Part shown: piece after piece, positions 33,504 through 45,853 of the stretch
Numbering within the stretch: position 1 is the first letter of the stretch
Layout of the letters: each line of letters begins with the position of its first letter
Assembly (NCBI GenBank): GCA_964057225.1
Contig: OZ059900.1
Location: 14,337,638 to 14,401,637 of the forward strand
Length of the DNA: 64,000 nt
DNA from: Auanema rhodensis
Lineage: Eukaryota; Nematoda; Chromadorea; Rhabditida; Rhabditidae
Reading direction: 5' to 3'
Program-made: the position numbers and the translations under genes
The notes under the pieces: generated by a model
Seen by the model: only the letters and a program-made list of their open reading frames with translations
What the model was told of the DNA's origin: nothing
The model's database searches: none

Positions 33504-33575
33504 CTCCAAGGCCGGGAATTGAACCCGGGTCTCGCATGTGACAGACGCTGATACTCACCACTATACTACCGAGGA
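33504..33575 (-). tRNA. tRNA-Asp copy 57, G68U+G69U+C27A, probably defective
   Basis: Repeat of copy 55. Confidence 0.75.
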
Positions 33576-33942
33576 TAGAATTTGCACTTAGAAACTTTCA
33601 TTAAGAGTGTGAGTTTGAAATATAGTAGAAAAATGAAACACTGTCTCTAACATATATTAATTTATGGCCTACTTTACTCAAAGAGCTAATTGAAGTTTGG
33701 TGTTAGAATGAACAATTGATTAATGCTGACGTTTCAATTTTTTTCATCGTAATTGAGATAGAACATTTAAATTAAATGGAAATGTTTGAAAATTTAAAAA
33801 AAAATCACAAGCTCAAATCACTTTTGAAAAAGCAGAAAGTTTAAAATAACCTTTTTTCTAATAATTATCGTTTTTATCCGACTTTTTGAAGAAAACAAAA
33901 ATAGCATAACATTCAATAACGATGAATCAGAACAAAAACATT

Positions 33943-34014
33943 CTCCCCGGCCGGGAATTGAACCCGGGTCTCGCATGTGACAGTCGCGGATACTCACGAC
34001 TATACTACCGAGGA
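33943..34014 (-). tRNA. tRNA-Asp copy 58, G18C+U31A, probably defective
   Basis: T5 stop 33934-33938. Confidence 0.75.
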
Positions 34015-34382
34015 TTGAATTTGCACTTAGAAACTTTCATTAAGAGTGTGAGTTTGAATTAAAGTAGAAAAATGAAACACTGTCTCTAAGATATCTTGAT
34101 TTATGGCCTACTTTACTCAAAGAGCTAATTGAAGTTTGGTGTTAAAATGAACAATTGATTAACGCTGACGTTCCATTTTTTTTCATCGTTATTGAGATAG
34201 AATACTTAAATTAAATGGAAATGTTCAACAATTTAGAAAAAAAAACACAAGCTCAAATCACTTTTGAAAAAGCAGAAAGTTTAAAACATCCTTTTTTCTA
34301 ATAATTATCTTTTTTATCCGACTTTTGGAAAAAAACAAAAATAGCATAACATTCAATAACGATGAATCAGAACAAAAACATT

Positions 34383-34454
34383 CTCCCCGGCCGGGAATTG
34401 AACCCGGGTCTCGCATGTGACAGACGCGGATACTCACCACTATACTACCGAGGA
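34383..34454 (-). tRNA. tRNA-Asp(GUC) copy 59, consensus
   Basis: Lies 440 bp from copy 58 owing to one extra A in the spacer. T5 stop 34374-34378. Confidence 0.93.
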
Positions 34455-34821
34455 TTGAATTTGCACTTAGAAACTTTCATTGAGAGTGTGAGTTTGAATT
34501 AAAGTAGAAAAATGAAACACTGTATCTAAGATATCTTGATTTATGGCCTACTTTACTCAAAGAGCTAATTGAAGTTTGGTGTTAGAATGAACAATTGATT
34601 AAAGCTGACGTTTCAATTTTTTTCATCGTAATTGAGATAGAACATTTAAATTAAATGGAAATGTTTAACAATTTAGAAAAAAAACACAAGCTCAAATCAT
34701 TTTTGAAAAAACAGAAAGTTTAAAACAACCTTTTTTCTAATAATTATCTTTTTTATCCGACTTTTGGAAAGAAACAAAAATAGCATAACATTCAATAACG
34801 ATGAATCAGAACAAAAACATT

Positions 34822-34893
34822 CTCCCCGGCCGGGAATTGAACCCGGGTCTCGCATGTGACAGACGCGGATACTCACCACTATACTACCGAGGA
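34822..34893 (-). tRNA. tRNA-Asp(GUC) copy 60, consensus
   Basis: Consensus body; T5 stop 34813-34817. Confidence 0.93.
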
Positions 34894-35259
34894 TTGAATT
34901 TGCACTTAGAAACTTTCATTGAGAGTGTGAGTTTGAATTAAAGTAGAAAAATGAAACACTGTCTCTAAGATATCTTGATTTATGGCCTATTTTACTCAAA
35001 GGGCTAATTGAAGTTTGGTGTTAAAATGAACAATTGATTAAAGCTGACGTTCCGTTTTTTTTCATCGTAATTGAGATAGAACTTTTAAATTAAATAGAAA
35101 TGTTTGAAAATTTAGAAAAAAACACAAGCTCAAATCACTTTTGAAAAAACAGAAAGTTTAAAACAACCTTTTTTCTAATAATTATCGTTTTTATCCGACT
35201 TTTTGAAGAAAACAAAAATAGCATAACATTCAATAACGATCAATCAGAACAAAAACATT

Positions 35260-35331
35260 CTCCCCGGCCGGGAATTGAACCCGGGTCTCGCATGTGACAG
35301 ACGCGGATACTCACCACTATACTACCGAGGA
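35260..35331 (-). tRNA. tRNA-Asp(GUC) copy 61, consensus
   Basis: Consensus body; first monomer with the GATCAATC spacer marker. T5 stop 35251-35255. Confidence 0.93.
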
Positions 35332-35697
35332 TTGAGTTTGCACTTAGAAACTTTCATTAAGAGTGTGAGTTTGAATTATAGTAGAAAAATGAAACACTGT
35401 CTCTAACATATCTTGATTTATGGCCTACTTTACTCAAAGAGCTAATTGAAGTTTGGTGTTAAAATGAACAATTGATTAAAGCTGACGTTCCGTTTTTTTT
35501 CATCGTAATTGAGATAGAACTTTTAAATTAAATAGAAATGTTTGAAAATTTAGAAAAAAACACAAGCTCAAATCACTTTTGAAAAAACAGAAAGTTTAAA
35601 ACAACCTTTTTTCTAATAATTATCGTTTTTATCCGACTTTTTGAAGAAAACAAAAATAGCATAACATTCAATAACGATGAATCAGAACAAAAACATT

Positions 35698-35769
35698 CTC
35701 CCCGGCCGCGAATTGAACCCGGGTCTCGCATGTGACAGTCGCGGATACTCACGACTATACTACCGAGGA
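35698..35769 (-). tRNA. tRNA-Asp copy 62, C62G+G18C+U31A, probable pseudogene
   Basis: Triple-hit copy heading a higher-order block. Confidence 0.72.
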
Positions 35770-36136
35770 TTGAATTTGCACTTAGAAACTTTCATTAAGA
35801 GTGTGAGTTTGAATTAAAGTAGAAAAATGAGACACTGTCTCTAACATATCTTGATTTGTGGCCTACTTTACTCAAAGAGCTAATTGAAGTTTGGTCTTAA
35901 AATGAACAATTGATTAAAGCTGACGTTCCGTTTTTTTTCATCGTAATTGAGATAGAACATTTAAATTAAATGGAAATGTTTAACAATTTAGAAAAAAAAC
36001 ACAAGCTCAAATCACTTTTGAAAAAACAGAAAGTTTAAAACAACCTTTTTTCTAATAATTATCTTTTTTATCCGACTTTTGGAAAAAAACAAAAATAGCA
36101 TAACATTCAATAACGATGAATCAGAACAAAAACATT

Positions 36137-36208
36137 CTCCCCGGCCGGGAATTGAACCCGGGTCTCGCATGTGACAGACGCGGATACTCACCACTATACT
36201 ACCGAGGA
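36137..36208 (-). tRNA. tRNA-Asp(GUC) copy 63, consensus
   Basis: Consensus body; T5 stop 36128-36132. Confidence 0.93.
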
Positions 36209-36575
36209 TTGAATTTGCACTTAGAAACTTTCATTGAGAGTGTGAGTTTGAATTAAAGTAGAAAAATGAAACACTGTCTCTAAGATATCTTGATTTATGG
36301 CCTACTTTACTCAAAGAGCTAATTGAAGTTTGGTGTTAGAATGAACAATTGATTAAAGCTGACGTTTCAATTTTTTTCATCGTAATTGAGATAGAACATT
36401 TAAATTAAATGGAAATGTTTAACAATTTAGAAAAAAAACACAAGCTCAAATCATTTTTGAAAAAACAGAAAGTTTAAAACAACCTTTTTTCTAATAATTA
36501 TCTTTTTTATCCGACTTTTGGAAAGAAACAAAAATAGCATAACATTCAATAACGATGAATCAGAACAAAAACATT

Positions 36576-36647
36576 CTCCCCGGCCGGGAATTGAACCCGG
36601 GTCTCGCATGTGACAGACGCGGATACTCACCACTATACTACCGAGGA
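36576..36647 (-). tRNA. tRNA-Asp(GUC) copy 64, consensus
   Basis: Consensus body; 5' flank carries the GGATTAAG marker. Confidence 0.93.
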
Positions 36648-37013
36648 TTAAGTTTGCACTTAGAAACTTTCATTAAGAGTGTGAGTTTGAATTATAGTAG
36701 AAAAATGAAACACTGTCTCTAAGATATCTTGATTTATGGCCTACTTTACTCAAAGAGCTAATTGAAGTTTGGTGTTAAAATGAACAATTGATTAAAGCTG
36801 ACGTTCCGTTTTTTTTCATCGTAATTGAGATAGAACATTTAAATTAAATAGAAATGTTTAAAAATTTAGAAAAAAACACAAGCTCAAATCACTTTTGAAA
36901 AAACAGAAAGTTTAAAACAACCTTTTTTCTAAAAATTATCGTTTTTATCCGACTTTTCGAAGAAAACAAAAATAGCATAACATTCAATAACGATGAATCA
37001 GAACAAAAACATT

Positions 37014-37085
37014 CTCCCCGGCCGGGAATTGAACCCGGGTCTCGCATGTGACAGACGCGGATACTCACCACTATACTACCGAGGA
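37014..37085 (-). tRNA. tRNA-Asp(GUC) copy 65, consensus
   Basis: Consensus body; spacer marker CTTTTCGAAG. Confidence 0.93.
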
Positions 37086-37451
37086 TTGAGTTTGCACTTA
37101 GAAACTTTCATTAAGAGTGTGAGTTTGAATTATAGTAGAAAAATGAAACACTGTCTCTAACATATCTTGATTTATGGCCTACTTTACTCAAAGAGCTAAT
37201 TGAAGTTTGGTGTTAAAATGAACAATTGATTAAAGCTGACGTTCCGTTTTTTTTCATCGTAATTGAGATAGAACATTTAAATTAAATAGAAATGTTTGAA
37301 AATTTAGAAAAAAACACAAGCTCAAATCACTTTTGAAAAAACAGAAAGTTTAAAACAACCTTTTTTCTAATAATTATCGTTTTTATCCGACTTTTTGAAG
37401 AAAACAAAAATAGCATAACATTCAATAACGATGAATCAGAACAAAAACATT

Positions 37452-37523
37452 CTCCCCGGCCGGGAATTGAACCCGGGTCTCGCATGTGACAGACGCGGAT
37501 ACTCACCACTATACTACCGAGGA
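37452..37523 (-). tRNA. tRNA-Asp(GUC) copy 66, consensus
   Basis: Consensus body; T5 stop 37443-37447. Confidence 0.93.
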
Positions 37524-37889
37524 TTGAATTTGCACTTAGAAACTTTCATTAAGAGTGTGAGTTTGAAATATAGTAGAAAAATGAAACACTGTCTCTAACA
37601 TATCTTGATTTATGGCCTACTTTACTCAAAGAGCTAATTGAAGTTTGGTGTTAAAATGAACAATTGATTAAAGCTGACGTTCCGTTTTTTTTCATCGTAA
37701 TTGAGATAGAACATTTAAATTAAATAGAAATGTTTGAAAATTTAGAAAAAAACACAAGCTCAAATCACTTTTGAAAAAACAGAAAGTTTAAAACAACCTT
37801 TTTTCTAATAATTATCGTTTTTATCCGACTTTTTGAAGAAAACAAAAATAGCATAACATTCAATAACGATGAATCAGAACAAAAACATT

Positions 37890-37961
37890 CTCCCCGGCCG
37901 CGAATTGAACCCGGGTCTCGCATGTGACAGTCGCGGATACTCACGACTATACTACCGAGGA
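37890..37961 (-). tRNA. tRNA-Asp copy 67, C62G+G18C+U31A, probable pseudogene
   Basis: Block-heading copy, five monomers after copy 62. Confidence 0.72.
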
Positions 37962-38328
37962 TTGAATTTGCACTTAGAAACTTTCATTAAGAGTGTGAGT
38001 TTGAATTAAAGTAGAAAAATGAGACACTGTCTCTAACATATCTTGATTTATGGCCTACTTTACTCAAAGAGCTAATTGAAGTTTGGTCTTAAAATGAACA
38101 ATTGATTAAAGCTGACGTTCCGTTTTTTTTCATCGTAATTGAGATAGAACATTTAAATTAAATGGAAATGTTTAACAATTTAGAAAAAAAACACAAGCTC
38201 AAATCACTTTTGAAAAAACAGAAAGTTTAAAACAACCTTTTTTCTAATAATTATCTTTTTTATCCGACTTTTGGAAAAAAACAAAAATAGCATAACATTC
38301 AATAACGATGAATCAGAACAAAAACATT

Positions 38329-38400
38329 CTCCCCGGCCGGGAATTGAACCCGGGTCTCGCATGTGACAGACGCGGATACTCACCACTATACTACCGAGGA
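38329..38400 (-). tRNA. tRNA-Asp(GUC) copy 68, consensus
   Basis: Consensus body; T5 stop 38320-38324. Confidence 0.93.
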
Positions 38401-38767
38401 TTGAATTTGCACTTAGAAACTTTCATTGAGAGTGTGAGTTTGAATTAAAGTAGAAAAATGAAACACTGTCTCTAAGATATCTTGATTTATGGCCTACTTT
38501 ACTCAAAGAGCTAATTGAAGTTTGGTGTTAGAATGAACAATTGATTAAAGCTGACGTTTCAATTTTTTTCATCGTAATTGAGATAGAACATTTAAATTAA
38601 ATGGAAATGTTTAACAATTTAGAAAAAAAACACAAGCTCAAATCATTTTTGAAAAAACAGAAAGTTTAAAACAACCTTTTTTCTAATAATTATCTTTTTT
38701 ATCCGACTTTTGGAAAGAAACAAAAATAGCATAACATTCAATAACGATGAATCAGAACAAAAACATT

Positions 38768-38839
38768 CTTCCCGGCCGGGAATTGAACCCGGGTCTCGCA
38801 TGTGACAGACGCGGATACTCACCACTATACTACCGAGGA
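38768..38839 (-). tRNA. tRNA-Asp copy 69, G71A
   Basis: Acceptor pair 2-71 becomes C-A near the charging end. Confidence 0.8.
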
Positions 38840-39205
38840 TTAAGTTTGCACTTAGAAACTTTCATTAAGAGTGTGAGTTTGAAATATAGTAGAAAAATGA
38901 AACACTGTCTCTAAGATATCTTGATTTATGGCCTACTTTACTCAAAGAGCTAATTGAAGTTTGGTGTTAAAATGAACAATTGATTAAAGCTGACGTTCCG
39001 TTTTTTTTCATCGTAATTGAGATAGAACATTTAAATTAAATAGAAATGTTTGAAAATTTAGAAAAAAACACAAGCTCAAATCACTTTTGAAAAAACAGAA
39101 AGTTTAAAACAACCTTTTTTCTAATAATTATCGTTTTTATCCGACTTTTTGAAGAAAACAAAAATAGCATAACATTCAATAACGATGAATCAGAACAAAA
39201 ACATT

Positions 39206-39277
39206 CTCCCCGGCCGCGAATTGAACCCGGGTCTCGCATGTGACAGTCGCGGATACTCACGACTATACTACCGAGGA
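39206..39277 (-). tRNA. tRNA-Asp copy 70, C62G+G18C+U31A, probable pseudogene
   Basis: Three monomers after copy 67; copies 67-69 and 70-72 form a duplicated trimer. Confidence 0.72.
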
Positions 39278-39644
39278 TTGAATTTGCACTTAGAAACTTT
39301 CATTAAGAGTGTGAGTTTGAATTAAAGTAGAAAAATGAGACACTGTCTCTAACATATCTTGATTTATGGCCTACTTTACTCAAAGAGCTAATTGAAGTTT
39401 GGTCTTAAAATGAACAATTGATTAAAGCTGACGTTCCGTTTTTTTTCATCGTAATTGAGATAGAACATTTAAATTAAATGGAAATGTTTAACAATTTAGA
39501 AAAAAAACACAAGCTCAAATCACTTTTGAAAAAACAGAAAGTTTAAAACAACCTTTTTTCTAATAATTATCTTTTTTATCCGACTTTTGGAAAAAAACAA
39601 AAATAGCATAACATTCAATAACGATGAATCAGAACAAAAACATT

Positions 39645-39716
39645 CTCCCCGGCCGGGAATTGAACCCGGGTCTCGCATGTGACAGACGCGGATACTCACC
39701 ACTATACTACCGAGGA
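39645..39716 (-). tRNA. tRNA-Asp(GUC) copy 71, consensus
   Basis: Consensus body; T5 stop 39636-39640. Confidence 0.93.
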
Positions 39717-40083
39717 TTGAATTTGCACTTAGAAACTTTCATTGAGAGTGTGAGTTTGAATTAAAGTAGAAAAATGAAACACTGTCTCTAAGATATCTTG
39801 ATTTATGGCCTACTTTACTCAAAGAGCTAATTGAAGTTTGGTGTTAGAATGAACAATTGATTAAAGCTGACGTTTCAATTTTTTTCATCGTAATTGAGAT
39901 AGAACATTTAAATTAAATGGAAATGTTTAACAATTTAGAAAAAAAACACAAGCTCAAATCATTTTTGAAAAAACAGAAAGTTTAAAACAACCTTTTTTCT
40001 AATAATTATCTTTTTTATCCGACTTTTGGAAAGAAACAAAAATAGCATAACATTCAATAACGATGAATCAGAACAAAAACATT

Positions 40084-40155
40084 CTTCCCGGCCGGGAATT
40101 GAACCCGGGTCTCGCATGTGACAGACGCGGATACTCACCACTATACTACCGAGGA
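40084..40155 (-). tRNA. tRNA-Asp copy 72, G71A
   Basis: Second copy of the G71A change, 1316 bp from copy 69. Confidence 0.8.
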
Positions 40156-40521
40156 TTAAGTTTGCACTTAGAAACTTTCATTAAGAGTGTGAGTTTGAAT
40201 TATAGTAGAAAAATGAAACACTGTCTCTAAGATATCTTGATTTATGGCCTACTTTACTCAAAGAGCTAATTGAAGTTTGGTGTTAAAATGAACAATTGAT
40301 TAAAGCTGACGTTCCGTTTTTTTTCATCGTAATTGAGATAGAACATTTAAATTAAATAGAAATGTTTAAAAATTTAGAAAAAAACACAAGCTCAAATCAC
40401 TTTTGAAAAAACAGAAAGTTTAAAACAACCTTTTTTCTAAAAATTATCGTTTTTATCCGACTTTTCGAAGAAAACAAAAATAGCATAACATTCAATAACG
40501 ATGAATCAGAACAAAAACATT

Positions 40522-40593
40522 CTCCCCGGCCGGGAATTGAACCCGGGTCTCGCATGTGACAGACGCGGATAATCACCACTATACTACCGAGGA
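40522..40593 (-). tRNA. tRNA-Asp copy 73, G22U
   Basis: D-stem end pair 13-22 changes from U-G to U-U. Spacer marker CTTTTCGAAG. Confidence 0.83.
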
Positions 40594-40959
40594 TTGAGTT
40601 TGCACTTAGAAACTTTCATTAAGAGTGTGAGTTTGAATTATAGTAGAAAAATGAAACACTGTCTCTAACATATCTTGATTTATGGCCTACTTTACTCAAA
40701 GAGCTAATTGAAGTTTGGTGTTAAAATGAACAATTGATTAAAGCTGACGTTCCGTTTTTTTTCATCGTAATTGAGATAGAACATTTAAATTAAATAGAAA
40801 TGTTTGAAAATTTAGAAAAAAACACAAGCTCAAATCACTTTTGAAAAAACAGAAAGTTTAAAACAACCTTTTTTCTAATAATTATCGTTTTTATCCGACT
40901 TTTTGAAGAAAACAAAAATAGCATAACATTCAATAACGATGAATCAGAACAAAAACATT

Positions 40960-41031
40960 CTCCCCGGCCGGGAATTGAACCCGGGTCTCGCATGTGACAG
41001 ACGCGGATACTCACCACTATACTACCGAGGA
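40960..41031 (-). tRNA. tRNA-Asp(GUC) copy 74, consensus
   Basis: Consensus body; T5 stop 40951-40955. Confidence 0.93.
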
Positions 41032-41397
41032 TTGAATTTGCACTTAGAAACTTTCATTAAGAGTGTGAGTTTGAAATATAGTAGAAAAATGAAACACTGT
41101 CTCTAACATATCTTGATTTATGGCCTACTTTACTCAAAGAGCTAATTGAAGTTTGGTGTTAAAATGAACAATTGATTAAAGCTGACGTTCCGTTTTTTTT
41201 CATCGTAATTGAGATAGAACATTTAAATTAAATAGAAATGTTTGAAAATTTAGAAAAAAACACAAGCTCAAATCACTTTTGAAAAAACAGAAAGTTTAAA
41301 ACAACCTTTTTTCTAATAATTATCGTTTTTATCCGACTTTTTGAAGAAAACAAAAATAGCATAACATTCAATAACGATCAATCAGAACAAAAACATT

Positions 41398-41469
41398 CTC
41401 CCCGGCCGGGAATTGAACCCGGGTCTCGCATGTGACAGACGCGGATACTCACCACTATACTACCGAGGA
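41398..41469 (-). tRNA. tRNA-Asp(GUC) copy 75, consensus
   Basis: Consensus body; GATCAATC marker. T5 stop 41389-41393. Confidence 0.93.
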
Positions 41470-41836
41470 TTGAATTTGCACTTAGAAACTTTCATTGAGA
41501 GTGTGAGTTTGAATTAAAGTAGAAAAATGAAACACTGTCTCTAAGATATCTTGATTTATGGCCTACTTTACTCAAAGAGCTAATTGAAGTTTGGTGTTAG
41601 AATGAACAATTGATTAAAGCTGACGTTTCAATTTTTTTCATCGTAATTGAGATAGAACATTTTAATTAAATGGAAATGTTTAACAATTTAGAAAAAAAAC
41701 ACAAGCTCAAATCATTTTTGAAAAAACAGAAAGTTTAAAACAACCTTTTTTCTAATAATTATCTTTTTTATCCGACTTTTGGAAAGAAACAAAAATAGCA
41801 TAACATTCAATAACGATGAATCAGAACAAAAACATT

Positions 41837-41908
41837 CTCCCCGGCCGGGAATTGAACCCGGGTCTCGCATGTGACAGACGCGGATACTCACCACTATACT
41901 ACCGAGGA
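41837..41908 (-). tRNA. tRNA-Asp(GUC) copy 76, consensus
   Basis: Consensus body; GGATTAAG flank. No triple-hit copy precedes it here. Confidence 0.93.
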
Positions 41909-42274
41909 TTAAGTTTGCACTTAGAAACTTTCATTAAGAGTGTGAGTTTGAATTATAGTAGAAAAATGAAACACTGTCTCTAAGATATCTTGATTTATGG
42001 CCTACTTTACTCAAAGAGCTAATTGAAGTTTGGTGTTAAAATGAACAATTGATTAAAGCTGACGTTCCGTTTTTTTTCATCGTAATTGAGATAGAACATT
42101 TAAATTAAATAGAAATGTTTAAAAATTTAGAAAAAAACACAAGCTCAAATCACTTTTGAAAAAACAGAAAGTTTAAAACAACCTTTTTTCTAAAAATTAT
42201 CGTTTTTATCCGACTTTTCGAAGAAAACAAAAATAGCATAACATTCAATAACGATGAATCAGAACAAAAACATT

Positions 42275-42346
42275 CTCCCCGGCCGGGAATTGAACCCGGG
42301 TCTCGCATGTGACAGACGCGGATACTCACCACTATACTACCGAGGA
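42275..42346 (-). tRNA. tRNA-Asp(GUC) copy 77, consensus
   Basis: Consensus body; CTTTTCGAAG marker. Confidence 0.93.
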
Positions 42347-42712
42347 TTGAGTTTGCACTTAGAAACTTTCATTAAGAGTGTGAGTTTGAATTATAGTAGA
42401 AAAATGAAACACTGTCTCTAACATATCTTGATTTATGGCCTACTTTACTCAAAGAGCTAATTGAAGTTTGGTGTTAAAATGAACAATTGATTAAAGCTGA
42501 CGTTCCGTTTTTTTTCATCGTAATTGAGATAGAACATTTAAATTAAATAGAAATGTTTGAAAATTTAGAAAAAAACACAAGCTCAAATCACTTTTGAAAA
42601 AACAGAAAGTTTAAAACAACCTTTTTTCTAATAATTATCGTTTTTATCCGACTTTTTGAAGAAAACAAAAATAGCATAACATTCAATAACGATGAATCAG
42701 AACAAAAACATT

Positions 42713-42784
42713 CTCCCCGGCCGGGAATTGAACCCGGGTCTCGCATGTGACAGACGCGGATACTCACCACTATACTACCGAGGA
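42713..42784 (-). tRNA. tRNA-Asp(GUC) copy 78, consensus
   Basis: Consensus body; T5 stop 42704-42708. Confidence 0.93.
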
Positions 42785-43150
42785 TTGAATTTGCACTTAG
42801 AAACTTTCATTAAGAGTGTGAGTTTGAAATATAGTAGAAAAATGAAACACTGTCTCTAACATATCTTGATTTATGGCCTACTTTACTCAAAGAGCTAATT
42901 GAAGTTTGGTGTTAAAATGAACAATTGATTAAAGCTGACGTTCCGTTTTTTTTCATCGTAATTGAGATAGAACATTTAAATTAAATAGAAATGTTTGAAA
43001 ATTTAGAAAAAAACACAAGCTCAAATCACTTTTGAAAAAACAGAAAGTTTAAAACAACCTTTTTTCTAATAATTATCGTTTTTATCCGACTTTTTGAAGA
43101 AAACAAAAATAGCATAACATTCAATAACGATCAATCAGAACAAAAACATT

Positions 43151-43222
43151 CTCCCCGGCCGGGAATTGAACCCGGGTCTCGCATGTGACAGACGCGGATA
43201 CTCACCACTATACTACCGAGGA
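43151..43222 (-). tRNA. tRNA-Asp(GUC) copy 79, consensus
   Basis: Consensus body; GATCAATC marker. Confidence 0.93.
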
Positions 43223-43588
43223 TTGAGTTTGCACTTAGAAACTTTCATTAAGAGTGTGAGTTTGAATTATAGTAGAAAAATGAAACACTGTCTCTAACAT
43301 ATCTTGATTTATGGCCTACTTTACTCAAAGAGCTAATTGAAGTTTGGTGTTAAAATGAACAATTGATTAAAGCTGACGTTCCGTTTTTTTTCATCGTAAT
43401 TGAGATAGAACATTTAAATTAAATAGAAATGTTTGAAAATTTAGAAAAAAACACAAGCTCAAATCACTTTTGAAAAAACAGAAAGTTTAAAACAAACTTT
43501 TTTCTAATAATTATCGTTTTTATCCGACTTTTTGAAGAAAACAAAAATAGCATAACATTCAATAACGATCAATCAGAACAAAAACATT

Positions 43589-43660
43589 CTCCCCGGCCGG
43601 GAATTGAACCCGGGTCTCGCATGTGACAGACGCGGATACTCACCACTATACTACCGAGGA
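43589..43660 (-). tRNA. tRNA-Asp(GUC) copy 80, consensus
   Basis: Consensus body; GATCAATC marker, second in a row. Confidence 0.93.
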
Positions 43661-44027
43661 TTGAGTTTGCACTTAGAAACTTTCATTAAGAGTGTGAGTT
43701 TGAATTATAGTAGAAAAATGAAACACTGTCTCTAACATATCTTGATTTATGGCCTATTTTACTCAAAGAGCTAATTGAAGTTTGGTGTTAAAATGAACAA
43801 TTGATTAAAGCTGACGTTCCGTTTTTTTTCATCGTAATTGAGATAGAACATTTAAATTAAATGGAAATGTTTAACAATTTAGAAAAAAAACACAAGCTCA
43901 AATCATTTTTGAAAAAACAGAAAGTTTAAAACAACCTTTTTTCTAATAATTATCTTTTTTATCCGACTTTTGGAAAGAAACAAAAATAGCATAACATTCA
44001 ATAACGATGAATCAGAACAAAAACATT

Positions 44028-44099
44028 CTCCCCGGCCGCGAATTGAACCCGGGTCTCGCATGTGACAGTCGCGGATACTCACCACTATACTACCGAGGA
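44028..44099 (-). tRNA. tRNA-Asp copy 81, C62G+U31A with G18 kept
   Basis: The only C62G copy that retains G18, so its 5' half matches consensus copies: a recombinant or partly converted gene. Confidence 0.74.
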
Positions 44100-44465
44100 T
44101 TGAATTTGCACTTAGAAACTTTCATTAAGAGTGTGAGTTTGAAATATAGTAGAAAAATGAAACACTGTCTCTAACATATCTTGATTTATGGCCTACTTTA
44201 CTCAAAGAGCTAATTGAAGTTTGGTGTTAAAATGAACAATTGATTAAAGCTGACGTTCCGTTTTTTTTCATCGTAATTGAGATAGAACATTTAAATTAAA
44301 TAGAAATGTTTGAAAATTTAGAAAAAAACACAAGCTCAAATCACTTTTGAAAAAACAGAAAGTTTAAAACAACCTTTTTTCTAATAATTATCGTTTTTAT
44401 CCGACTTTTTGAAGAAAACAAAAATAGCATAACATTCAATAACGATCAATCAGAACAAAAACATT

Positions 44466-44537
44466 CTCCCCGGCCGGGAATTGAACCCGGGTCTCGCATG
44501 TGACAGACGCGGATACTCACCACTATACTACCGAGGA
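44466..44537 (-). tRNA. tRNA-Asp(GUC) copy 82, consensus
   Basis: Consensus body; GATCAATC marker. Confidence 0.93.
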
Positions 44538-44903
44538 TTGAGTTTGCACTTAGAAACTTTCATTAAGAGTGTGAGTTTGAATTATAGTAGAAAAATGAAA
44601 CACTGTCTCTAACATATCTTGATTTATGGCCTACTTTACTCAAAGAGCTAATTGAAGTTTGGTGTTAAAATGAACAATTGATTAAAGCTGACGTTCCGTT
44701 TTTTTTCATCGTAATTGAGATAGAACATTTAAATTAAATAGAAATGTTTGAAAATTTAGAAAAAAACACAAGCTCAAATCACTTTTGAAAAAACAGAAAG
44801 TTTAAAACAAACTTTTTTCTAATAATTATCGTTTTTATCCGACTTTTTGAAGAAAACAAAAATAGCATAACATTCAATAACGATCAATCAGAACAAAAAC
44901 ATT

Positions 44904-44975
44904 CTCCCCGGCCGGGAATTGAACCCGGGTCTCGCATGTGACAGACGCGGATACTCACCACTATACTACCGAGGA
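44904..44975 (-). tRNA. tRNA-Asp(GUC) copy 83, consensus
   Basis: Consensus body; GATCAATC marker. Confidence 0.93.
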
Positions 44976-45342
44976 TTGAGTTTGCACTTAGAAACTTTCA
45001 TTAAGAGTGTGAGTTTGAATTATAGTAGAAAAATGAAACACTGTCTCTAACATATCTTGATTTATGGCCTATTTTACTCAAAGAGCTAATTGAAGTTTGG
45101 TGTTAAAATGAACAATTGATTAAAGCTGACGTTCCGTTTTTTTTCATCGTAATTGAGATAGAACATTTAAATTAAATGGAAATGTTTAACAATTCAGAAA
45201 AAAAACACAAGCTCAAATCATTTTTGAAAAAACAGAAAGTTTAAAACAACCTTTTTTCTAATAATTATCTTTTTTATCCGACTTTTGGAAAGAAACAAAA
45301 ATAGCATAACATTCAATAACGATGAATCAGAACAAAAACATT

Positions 45343-45414
45343 CTCCCCGGCCGCGAATTGAACCCGGGTCTCGCATGTGACAGTCGCGGATACTCACGAC
45401 TATACTACCGAGGA
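45343..45414 (-). tRNA. tRNA-Asp copy 84, C62G+G18C+U31A, probable pseudogene
   Basis: Heads the block 45343-48410 of seven monomers. Confidence 0.72.
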
Positions 45415-45781
45415 TTGAATTTGCACTTAGAAACTTTCATTAAGAGTGTGAGTTTGAATTAAAGTAGAAAAATGAGACACTGTCTCTAACATATCTTGAT
45501 TTATGGCCTACTTTACTCAAAGAGCTAATTGAAGTTTGGTCTTAAAATGAACAATTGATTAATGCTGACGTTTCAATTTTTTTCATCGTAATTGAGATAG
45601 AACATTTAAATTAAATGGAAATGTTTAACAATTTAGAAAAAAAACACAAGCTCAAATCACTTTTGAAAAAACAGAAAGTTTAAAACAACCTTTTTTCTAA
45701 TAATTATCTTTTTTATCCGACTTTTGGAAAAAAACAAAAATAGCATAACATTCAATAACGATGAATCAGAACAAAAACATT

Positions 45782-45853
45782 CTCCCCGGCCGGGAATTGA
45801 ACCCGGGTCTCGCATGTGACAGACGCGGATACTCACCACTATACTACCGAGGA
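45782..45853 (-). tRNA. tRNA-Asp(GUC) copy 85, consensus
   Basis: Consensus body; T5 stop 45773-45777. Confidence 0.93.
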
